Assembly (NCBI GenBank): GCA_002313515.1
Contig: DCBQ01000010.1
Coordinates: 1-6,773, forward strand
Origin: Candidatus Saccharibacteria bacterium UBA1103
Lineage (GTDB): Bacteria; Patescibacteriota; Saccharimonadia; Saccharimonadales; Saccharimonadaceae
DNA length: 6,773 nt
Reading direction: 5' to 3'
The translations under genes and the position numbers were made by a program. The notes beneath the pieces are model-generated. The model had not been told where the DNA came from. It worked only from the letters and a program-made list of their open reading frames with translations, and made no database searches. Of this stretch, positions 1 through 5,219 are shown in pieces; position 1 is the stretch's first letter; the number at the start of each line of letters is the position of its first letter.

Positions 1-2
1 AG

Positions 3-56
3 TCAATGTATGCGCGTATCCTCATCCAGAAAATCCCTAGCGAGCAAACCATCTAA
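3..56 (+). CDS. Possible 3' end of a plus-strand gene, cut by the window edge
   Basis: Reading frame 3 is open from the window edge to a TAA at 54-56 and would encode the last 17 residues of a protein, ending in ...ILIQKIPSEQTI. The hydrophobic-then-polar ending looks protein-like, and a gene converging on the M16 operon would fit the hairpin-rich spacer that follows. However, frame 1 is also open as far as 60, and a minus-strand frame is open too, so 54 bases decide little. The family cannot be recognised. Confidence 0.25.
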   Translation, partial: SMYARILIQKIPSEQTI

Positions 57-67
57 CTAGCGATGAA

Positions 68-186
68 GCCCCTTTTTGGTAAAAAGGGGCAAGCAGTGGC
101 GTAGTCACGCTGGGGATATTGTCCAATGGCAGACACAATCCCTCCGCTTCGCTATCGCTCAGCACCTCCCTTTACCAAAGGTAGGC
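68..186. repeat. Palindromic REPIN-like element: two hairpin repeats head to head
   Basis: The left unit runs on the plus strand. It has a perfect 10-bp stem (68-77 with 81-90, loop GGT), then a 5-bp stem with loop GTA (96-100 with 104-108, one G-U pair), then a G-rich tail. The right unit runs on the minus strand. Its outer stem is 165-173 with 177-185 (one mismatch, loop ACC), and its inner arm GTGCTGAGCGATAGCG folds poorly. Between them 113-123 pairs with 132-142 around loop CAATGGCA, with two internal mismatches. The layout matches a REP doublet (REPIN). Single copies of the same repeat sit at 2887-2935 and 4513-4560. It fills the spacer downstream of the M16 operon, and neither strand has the U-tract of a classical terminator. 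Confidence 0.7.
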
Positions 187-193
187 AAGGTCC

Positions 194-1483
194 TTATTTA
201 AACAGCACCTTCACTCGCTCGGCGACATGGTCGGTTAACTGCTGGTCAGTGTTACCGTATAGACATAGACCCCAGGCCGGCTGAGCAAATAATTTATTCA
301 CCGACACCACTACATCGTCTTTAGTCAGAGTTTTAATGGAATTAATTCGCACCAGCGGATCACGCACTTTATCTAGGAATAGATAGCTGCTACCAACCAA
401 ATTGGCCATGGCGCCACAGGTGTTATTGCTCATCTCAAAGCTTCCTACCATGCCATCCTTACAGTACTGCACCAACTCATCCGATAGTTCGCCTTTTTGC
501 ACCTTCTGAATCTGCTCCACATAAGCATCAATAGTCGGCAGCACCTTATCTGCGCTAGTACTGTAATCCAGTCCGCCACAAAAACCTAAATCTCCCGCCG
601 ACATACCATAGCACGGGTTATAGGCTAAGCCCTTTTCACGAATGCTACCAAATAGCACAGAGTAGAAGCCACCCGACATCGTCTGAGTCATCAAGCGCGC
701 CGCCGCTCGTTCGCGCTCACTTAAGACCTCGTTGGACATAATATCTAGGTTAACGATAATATCCTTTGACTCTTTACGCTTGATGGTAAATGGTTTGGCA
801 TAGCACGGCTCTGGATTAATAATTTCCGGTCGCTCGCCACCCTCTAGCTCATCAAACTGGTTAATAATATCCTTGATTTCTGCACGATGCTTCTTTAGAT
901 CACCAGCAATCGTCAGGCGCAAGTTCTTGGCCACAAAGTACTTTTTGCGGTGCTCATTCACATCAACTAGCTCCACGTTATCAATAGTAGCAATTGATTC
1001 TTCCACCGTCAGGCGCTTCTGCCCCATGCGCTTACCGATTTCACCACCAATCACTCGGCCAGGATTACGCAGGTAACCGCCCATCTCACTATGAATATTC
1101 TTGCGCTCACGCACTAGGTCAGCTTCCTCGTAAATACCGTTGCAAATAATATGTTTCAGCAGATTCAATACACGCGGTAGGTCATCCCGAGCACAGCGCC
1201 GCTCTAACCACAATAGGTTATCGCCCGTATAAGCATTACTATAGGCACCATTGCGCTCGTTCTCCCACTTCATCTGCTGACGTGTAAAGAGGTCGTTGGC
1301 TGCACCGTCAATCATATGTTCGATCACATGCGATACCTGCATTTTGTGCTCAAAGTCTATGGCATACTTCCGCCCCGCGCGAAAGCCCGCTTCAACGCAA
1401 ACATCTGGCACGCCCGGCACGTCAATCAGTAGCGCTTTCACGCCCTTCTTAGTTGCATATTCCTCAGTACTATATTTCAGCAT
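194..1483 (-). CDS. M16B (pitrilysin-like) zinc metallopeptidase, second gene of a pair
   Basis: This 429-residue protein is an M16 family peptidase with two LuxS/MPP-like domains, the usual length for M16B, whose members act as dimers enclosing short unfolded peptides. The inverted zinc motif HxxEH is at residues 52-56 (HVIEH). The third zinc ligand is E133, 77 residues after H56 as in pitrilysin, and E126 matches the second conserved glutamate of that helix. The substrate-strand region carries the family NAxT motif (NAYT, 84-87). The C-terminal half has the R...GLAY motif (282-288) typical of the partner domain. No signal peptide or membrane segment is visible, so it is probably cytosolic. 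ATG at 1483 is preceded by a strong Shine-Dalgarno sequence. It lies 21 nt after its paralogue and aligns with it at both ends. Substrate is unknown. Confidence 0.93.
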   Translation of the reverse strand: MLKYSTEEYATKKGVKALLIDVPGVPDVCVEAGFRAGRKYAIDFEHKMQVSHVIEHMIDGAANDLFTRQQMKWENERNGAYSNAYTGDNLLWLERRCARDDLPRVLNLLKHIICNGIYEEADLVRERKNIHSEMGGYLRNPGRVIGGEIGKRMGQKRLTVEESIATIDNVELVDVNEHRKKYFVAKNLRLTIAGDLKKHRAEIKDIINQFDELEGGERPEIINPEPCYAKPFTIKRKESKDIIVNLDIMSNEVLSERERAAARLMTQTMSGGFYSVLFGSIREKGLAYNPCYGMSAGDLGFCGGLDYSTSADKVLPTIDAYVEQIQKVQKGELSDELVQYCKDGMVGSFEMSNNTCGAMANLVGSSYLFLDKVRDPLVRINSIKTLTKDDVVVSVNKLFAQPAWGLCLYGNTDQQLTDHVAERVKVLFK

Positions 1484-1489
1484 TTACTA

Positions 1490-1497
1490 CCCTCCTC
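1490..1497 (-). promoter_or_regulatory. Shine-Dalgarno site of the downstream M16 gene
   Basis: On the minus strand GAGGAGGG lies six bases before the ATG at 1483, within the 21-nt gap after the upstream M16 stop codon. It supports the chosen start and translation from a shared mRNA. Confidence 0.85.
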
Positions 1498-1504
1498 TGC
1501 TAGC

Positions 1505-2788
1505 CTAAAACAATTTACCAAAGCGCTCGTATAGGTCATCCGCCACCGCTTTGTGCGTGTTGCCATACAATCCCAATGTCCAGATATTAGCATCCAGAAA
1601 CTCGCGCACCAAGGCGATCAGCTGCTCGGCCGTCACAGCGTTAATCTGCACCGGTACCGCCTCTGAGTTCTCAATCATACCATCACGAAAGTAACGGGTA
1701 GCTAGGCGCATAGCAATCTGCCCCGCCGTCTGCATGCTCATCTGGTAGCGACCGAGGGCATACGTCTTAGCGTCCGCCAGCTCCTCAGTATCAACATTGC
1801 CATCAGCAATGCGCCTCAGTTCCCGCACAATTACATTGACTACGGACGGCAGCTTAGACTCCGCCACCTCGGTGAAGAAATCCCACGAGCTGTTGTAAAA
1901 GCCAATATCATTTTGGCTGATCACATAATAAGCCAAACCCCGCCGCCGGGCTTCGCCCTGAATACGCGAATGAAGTGTACCGGTCAAGATGTGGTTCAGC
2001 AGTAGCGCCGTCCACTGGTCGGCCTGCTCTAGCGCCCGCGGCACGTTCAGACTGATGTTCATATAGATTTCGGGCACGTCCTTACGCCGCACCACGATGG
2101 GCGCCGCCGAGTGAAGTTCTTCATAAGGAATCGCCAGGCGCTGTCCTGCTGGCAGCTCAAAGGTGTCTAGGGTAGACTTTAGCTCGTCCAGGCGCTCACC
2201 ACCGAAGTCCCCTGCCACAATAAAACGCATGTTCTGGGCGGTGTGCGTACGCTTGTAGTGTTCACGAATGTCCGCCACCGTGATGTTCTTCATGGAGTCC
2301 AGACCCTCCTGCACCGTCTTGGTCTGATAGCCCAAATTCTGCGCCAGCTTCAGCGGCAACACCCAATCGGCCTGCGACAGGTAGCCCGATAGCTCACTGC
2401 GCACATTGCCCATCTCGCTATTAAATTCACCTTCTACAAAATGCGGCTCACATATAGCATATTTCTGCAGAGTCAAAATGCGTTGCCATTCAAAGGCCGC
2501 ACAATCCGCCACATAGGTCATGGCATAATCCTCTGTAAAAGCATTGTGCATAGCACCGTTTTTAGTGAATGCGGCATCGTAAGCCTGCGCCGACTCAAAC
2601 CCGTCGCTAGCGCCAAAGGCCATGTGTTCCATAATGTGGGCGGTCTCTGACTTATGGGCGTAGTCTTTCACGAAGCGCGCACCCGCCCGGAAGCGGAACT
2701 GGCTAGACATCACCGGCGAGCCAGGGACATTAACAATCAGGCCTTTCGCGCCCGACTTTAACTGGTATTCCTGAACCGTATACTTCAC
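1505..2788 (-). CDS. M16B (pitrilysin-like) zinc metallopeptidase, first gene of a pair
   Basis: This 427-residue M16B peptidase is a paralogue of the downstream gene. The zinc motif is HIMEH at residues 51-55, with E132 as third ligand (77 residues after H55) and E125 as the second conserved glutamate. NAFT (82-85) and the C-terminal R...GLAY motif (282-287) are also present, so the full active site appears intact. In many M16B pairs only one subunit keeps the zinc site; here both do, so either homodimers or a heterodimer with two active sites are possible. No signal peptide is seen. The start is GTG at 2788: an in-frame TAG lies 15 nt upstream, no start codon lies between, and the N-terminus aligns with the paralogue from this codon. 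The upstream ribosome site is weak (AGGCGAG). The gene ends with TAG. Confidence 0.93.
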   Translation of the reverse strand: MKYTVQEYQLKSGAKGLIVNVPGSPVMSSQFRFRAGARFVKDYAHKSETAHIMEHMAFGASDGFESAQAYDAAFTKNGAMHNAFTEDYAMTYVADCAAFEWQRILTLQKYAICEPHFVEGEFNSEMGNVRSELSGYLSQADWVLPLKLAQNLGYQTKTVQEGLDSMKNITVADIREHYKRTHTAQNMRFIVAGDFGGERLDELKSTLDTFELPAGQRLAIPYEELHSAAPIVVRRKDVPEIYMNISLNVPRALEQADQWTALLLNHILTGTLHSRIQGEARRRGLAYYVISQNDIGFYNSSWDFFTEVAESKLPSVVNVIVRELRRIADGNVDTEELADAKTYALGRYQMSMQTAGQIAMRLATRYFRDGMIENSEAVPVQINAVTAEQLIALVREFLDANIWTLGLYGNTHKAVADDLYERFGKLF

Positions 2789-2801
2789 TGCTCGCCTACT
2801 C

Positions 2802-2825
2802 TAATCTATCTTTTTAATCTATCTT
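2802..2825. repeat. Two 11-bp direct repeats with a 13-bp period upstream of the M16 operon
   Basis: TAATCTATCTT occurs at 2802-2812 and again at 2815-2825, identical and separated by two T residues. On the minus strand it reads AAGATAGATTA twice, 13-37 nt before the GTG start of the first M16 gene. It therefore lies in the probable 5' leader or just downstream of the promoter. Its role is unknown; it could be a binding site or an unstructured purine-rich leader. Confidence 0.6.
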
Positions 2826-2836
2826 CCTCGCTGATA

Positions 2837-2850
2837 AATATAGTACTATA
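2837..2850 (-). promoter_or_regulatory. Candidate -10 region of the M16 operon
   Basis: The AT-rich stretch contains the perfect 12-bp palindrome TATAGTACTATA (2839-2850) and, on the minus strand, the -10-like boxes TATAGT and TATATT. No convincing -35 box lies upstream. This is the best promoter candidate between the hairpin repeat and the M16 start, but readthrough from lysS is also possible. Confidence 0.3.
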
Positions 2851-2886
2851 AATTACCTTTTGATTAAAGAACTATCGCCTCGTCTG

Positions 2887-2935
2887 AAACCCACCCGATT
2901 GCTAACGCAATCTGCCCTCCCTTAGCAGAGAGGGA
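2887..2935 (-). repeat. Single copy of the two-hairpin intergenic repeat (minus orientation)
   Basis: On the minus strand this copy has an outer stem, AGAGAGGG-type against CCCTCCCT-type (2915-2922 with 2927-2934, one C-A mismatch, loop of four). Next comes a perfect 6-bp stem (2897-2902 with 2907-2912, four-base loop), then the tail GGGTGGGTTTC. The architecture and tail match the copy at 4513-4560, although the stem sequences differ. It sits in the gap between lysS and the M16 operon, in the opposite orientation relative to transcription from the greA-lysS copy. Confidence 0.65.
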
Positions 2936-2948
2936 CAAAATTATCTTG

Positions 2949-2958
2949 CCACCGGTGG
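2949..2958. other. Perfect 10-bp palindrome just after lysS
   Basis: CCACCGGTGG lies 25 nt past the lysS stop codon. On the minus strand it is followed a few bases later by TAATTTT. It could be a weak part of a lysS termination region or a protein site. The lack of a loop makes a strong RNA hairpin unlikely. Confidence 0.3.
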
Positions 2959-2982
2959 AACTACAGGCGACTAGAATACAGC

Positions 2983-4485
2983 TTATAGCTTCAGTTCTGG
3001 GTAAATCTTCTTAGTTACCGGGTCGACCTCGTAACGCATAGTTGGAAATGGCACACCCTCGCGAGCCGTCACGCCTTCTAGCATCCAGAAGACGCGCTCG
3101 CTATAACCCCAGCCGCAAGCGGGCGGCATGCCGTATTCCAGCATCTCGACAAAGTCAATGTCTAACATCATGGCCTCATTATCGCCGGCTTCGCGCATCT
3201 TTTGCTGCTGCTCGAACCGCTGCAGCTGGTCAATCGGGTTGTTTAACTCGGAATAGCCATTACCTAGCTCACTCCCCGCAATAATCGGCTGGAAACGTTG
3301 AGTGGATTTACCGTCTGGGTTCGCCTTAGATAGCGGCGAGATGAACTTTGGCGTGTTAATTAGCCAAACTGGACCAGCTACGTCTTTGCGGATATGCTTC
3401 CATAGCTTATCTATGCCACGGGACAGGTTATCACTCTTCGCGATCTCAATCTTGTTCTCGGCCAGCTTCGCTTTGACTTCATCTAGTGTGGTATTGTAGA
3501 CATCAATGCCGAAATGCTTCTGAATTACCTCGGCATAATCCCAAACTTCCCACTCTTTGTCCAGATCCACATCAAAACCGTTGATCTTGAACTGCAGGGT
3601 GCCAAAGGTTTCCTTGGCCACATACTTATACATACCCTCCATGAACTTCATGCCGTCGCGCCAGTCCCAATAGGCGTGATACCATTCCATTGCCACGTGC
3701 TCGGGTAAGTGCTCGTCATCGATACCTTCGTTACGGAAACGTGGGCCGATGTCGTAGACCTTCTCGTAACCAGCACCCAGCAGGCGCTTCAGCGGTAGCT
3801 CGTGACTAATACGCAAATATAAATCCTGATCCAAGCTGTCCATGTGGGTTTTAAAAGCGTTGGCATCCGCGCCACCAGTGGTGTGTTCTAGCACCGGGAT
3901 GTTAATTTCAATAAAGCCGTGTTGGTTCAGGTAGTCCCGCGTCGCCTGCCAGAATTTGCTACGGCGAATAAAGCGCTCGCGCACCTCTGGATTGACGTTC
4001 ATATCAATATACCGACGGCGTAAACGTGCCTCCTTGTCGGTAAAGCCCTGACGATCTGGCATAGGACGTAGGGTCTTAACTAGTAGCCTTAGCTTAGTCA
4101 CGCCCAGTGAGATTTCGCCGGTCTTAGTCTTCATCACCTTGCCGGTCGCCTGAACAAAGTCGCCACTATCTAGCAGATTCAGTTCTTTGATACCTAGCAG
4201 GTTCTCAGCCGGGTTCAGTTCCGCTACATCGCCAGTATGTAGGAATAGCTGAACCTGCCCTGTCATATCGCGCAGCACGATAAAGGCGATCTTACCAAAC
4301 TTGCGTAGCGACAAGATGCGACCAACCACAGTCTGCTCGGTGTTCTCAAGTTCCTCAAATTGCGGCGCAATCTGCCCCGCCCCGATGGTGCGGTCGGCGT
4401 GAGCTGGATAGGGATCCAGCCCCAATTTCTTAATAGTCTCGAGCTTCTTCAACCGCTCGTTTCGATAATCTGCTAGTGTTGCCAT
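2983..4485 (-). CDS. lysS: Lysine--tRNA ligase, class II
   Basis: LysRS activates lysine with ATP and charges tRNA-Lys in the cytosol as a homodimer. At 500 residues it matches the usual length. The anticodon-binding OB fold spans about 52-140 and the class II catalytic core about 165-495. Motif 2 is FRNEGID (250-256; R251, E253). Lysine-pocket residues known from E. coli LysRS are present: E229, E267, Y269, N409, Y411 and E413. Motif 3 ends with R464. Two points are odd: the adenine-stacking Phe of motif 2 is His263 (HLPEH instead of HNPEF), and motif 3 (CGWGYSER) is one residue shorter than usual and lacks the third glycine. An in-frame TAA lies 12 nt before ATG 4485, so no longer start is possible. 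No Shine-Dalgarno sequence precedes it. It follows greA by 84 nt. Confidence 0.95.
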   Translation of the reverse strand: MATLADYRNERLKKLETIKKLGLDPYPAHADRTIGAGQIAPQFEELENTEQTVVGRILSLRKFGKIAFIVLRDMTGQVQLFLHTGDVAELNPAENLLGIKELNLLDSGDFVQATGKVMKTKTGEISLGVTKLRLLVKTLRPMPDRQGFTDKEARLRRRYIDMNVNPEVRERFIRRSKFWQATRDYLNQHGFIEINIPVLEHTTGGADANAFKTHMDSLDQDLYLRISHELPLKRLLGAGYEKVYDIGPRFRNEGIDDEHLPEHVAMEWYHAYWDWRDGMKFMEGMYKYVAKETFGTLQFKINGFDVDLDKEWEVWDYAEVIQKHFGIDVYNTTLDEVKAKLAENKIEIAKSDNLSRGIDKLWKHIRKDVAGPVWLINTPKFISPLSKANPDGKSTQRFQPIIAGSELGNGYSELNNPIDQLQRFEQQQKMREAGDNEAMMLDIDFVEMLEYGMPPACGWGYSERVFWMLEGVTAREGVPFPTMRYEVDPVTKKIYPELKL

Positions 4486-4493
4486 ATGGGTAT

Positions 4494-4502
4494 ATTATAC
4501 CA
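4494..4502 (-). promoter_or_regulatory. Extended -10 promoter of lysS, giving a leaderless mRNA
   Basis: On the minus strand TGGTATAAT is a perfect TATAAT with the extended TGn element. Its last base is 4494, so transcription should begin at about 4487-4485, at or within two bases of the ATG (4485). No -35 box is seen, which an extended -10 can tolerate. No ribosome site lies between promoter and ATG. Confidence 0.7.
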
Positions 4503-4512
4503 CATAAATTAA

Positions 4513-4560
4513 CACCTCCCTTTCGCAAAGGGAGGTGGCAGGCGTAGCCTGACGGTGGGT
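4513..4560 (+). repeat. Single copy of the two-hairpin intergenic repeat (plus orientation)
   Basis: This is the best-formed copy. A perfect 11-bp stem (4513-4523 with 4527-4537, loop CGC) is followed by a perfect 5-bp stem CAGGC/GCCTG with loop GTA (4539-4551) and the tail ACGGTGGGTT. It lies in the 84-nt gap between greA and lysS, with the lysS promoter starting 10 nt beyond the outer stem. Read on the minus strand the large stem is followed by GTTAATTTAT, so it could also weaken or stop readthrough from greA; this is inference. Confidence 0.75.
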
Positions 4561-4569
4561 TCGATGCTT

Positions 4570-5025
4570 TTAGTTAATCTTCTTAATCGTATAATTCTTC
4601 TCGCCCTTCGGGGTCTTGACAGTAACGGTGTCACCCACGTGCTTGCCCATCAAAGCAGCGCCTAGAGGTGATTCGTGACTAATCTTGCCGTTCAGTGGAT
4701 CAGCTTCAATCGTGCCGACCACATCAAAGGTCATCGAATTGCCGTTCAGCTCTACCTCAACAGTGTCACCCAAGCTCACCGTGCCGTCGCCATCACTGGC
4801 GATAATCTGCGCACCTTGTAAAATCTCTTCAATCTCGGCAATGCGTGATTCAACACGAGACTGCTTTTCGCGGGCGGCCGTGTATTCGGCGTTCTCACTT
4901 AGATCGCCGTTCTCGCGGGCGGTAGCAATCTCGTCAGCAATTTCGCCACGGCTAGCCGTCAGCTCTTTTAGCTCGGCCTCTAAGTCAGCCTTGCCCTTTG
5001 CGGTAATGTGGAAAACTTTCTTCAT
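4570..5025 (-). CDS. greA: Transcription elongation factor GreA
   Basis: GreA enters the secondary channel of RNA polymerase and stimulates cleavage of backtracked RNA, rescuing stalled complexes. The 151-residue length is close to the family norm of about 158. Residues 1-75 form the antiparallel coiled coil, whose tip reads ARENGDLSENAEY. The acidic catalytic pair D41 and E44 falls at the same positions as in E. coli GreA. Residues 80-150 form the FKBP-like domain that docks on polymerase, with the typical ISHESPLGAALMGKHVGD stretch (115-132). ATG 5025 is preceded by a strong ribosome site. It is first in the minus-strand series and is divergent from the PIN-PhoH gene. The neighbouring lysS may share its transcript but also has its own promoter. 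Identification is very secure. Confidence 0.97.
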   Translation of the reverse strand: MKKVFHITAKGKADLEAELKELTASRGEIADEIATARENGDLSENAEYTAAREKQSRVESRIAEIEEILQGAQIIASDGDGTVSLGDTVEVELNGNSMTFDVVGTIEADPLNGKISHESPLGAALMGKHVGDTVTVKTPKGEKNYTIKKIN

Positions 5026-5030
5026 AATCT

Positions 5031-5039
5031 AACCTCCTT
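5031..5039 (-). promoter_or_regulatory. Shine-Dalgarno site of greA
   Basis: The minus strand reads AAGGAGGTT, with the GGAGG core seven bases before ATG 5025. This near-perfect site contrasts with lysS, which has none. Confidence 0.9.
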
Positions 5040-5091
5040 GCCATCTGGCTACAGATATAATAAAAAGCCAAGATGAACTTTAGCTTTATAG

Positions 5092-5119
5092 ATTGTATCA
5101 TACTTGGCGCTAGGTGCAA
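5092..5119 (-). promoter_or_regulatory. Probable greA promoter
   Basis: On the minus strand TTGCAC (5119-5114) and TACAAT (5097-5092) are 16 bp apart. TACAAT is preceded by TGA, giving an extended -10. The predicted start near 5085 leaves a leader of about 60 nt before greA. The -10 is good; the -35 matches the consensus only in TTG. Confidence 0.55.
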
Positions 5120-5123
5120 GACA

Positions 5124-5129
5124 TATAAT
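5124..5129 (+). promoter_or_regulatory. Candidate -10 box of the PIN-PhoH gene
   Basis: A perfect TATAAT on the plus strand lies five bases from the greA -35 box, back to back. No -35 at the usual distance is seen (TTGGCG at 5104-5109 is only 14 bp away). The leader would be about 84 nt. A second candidate is TGTTATATT at 5156-5164, with TTGCTA 15 bp upstream. I cannot choose firmly between them. Confidence 0.4.
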
Positions 5130-5210
5130 GCTTAAGCTTGCTAGTTAGACGCTGATGTTATATTGTAAAGGCAGATTGCAATACTGCAGTCCGAAACTTA
5201 CCAATTGATT

Positions 5211-5215
5211 GGAGG
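5211..5215 (+). promoter_or_regulatory. Shine-Dalgarno site that sets the PIN-PhoH start
   Basis: GGAGG lies four bases before ATG 5220. It falls inside the open frame that could begin at TTG 5205. Since TTG 5205 has no ribosome site of its own, the ATG is preferred. The spacing is slightly short. Confidence 0.75.
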
Positions 5216-5219
5216 AATT

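Noticed and set aside
68..90. Stem-loop at 68-90 as the M16 operon terminator
   Set aside because: The stem itself ends in T/A runs, but neither side is followed by a U-tract, and it belongs to the repeat family seen elsewhere; a termination role is possible but unsupported.
4685..5032. 115-codon plus-strand open frame
   Set aside because: It lies antisense to greA, whose protein is unmistakable, and its own product is low-complexity Ser/Ala-rich with no recognisable family.
5130..5190. Riboswitch or attenuator in the PIN-PhoH leader
   Set aside because: Only small palindromes are visible (GCTTAAGC, CTGCAG, ATTGCAAT), with no stable competing stems or known aptamer consensus.
5205..5219. 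TTG at 5205 as the start of the PIN-PhoH gene
   Set aside because: It has no ribosome site upstream, and GGAGG lies between it and the ATG at 5220, so the extra five codons are probably the leader.
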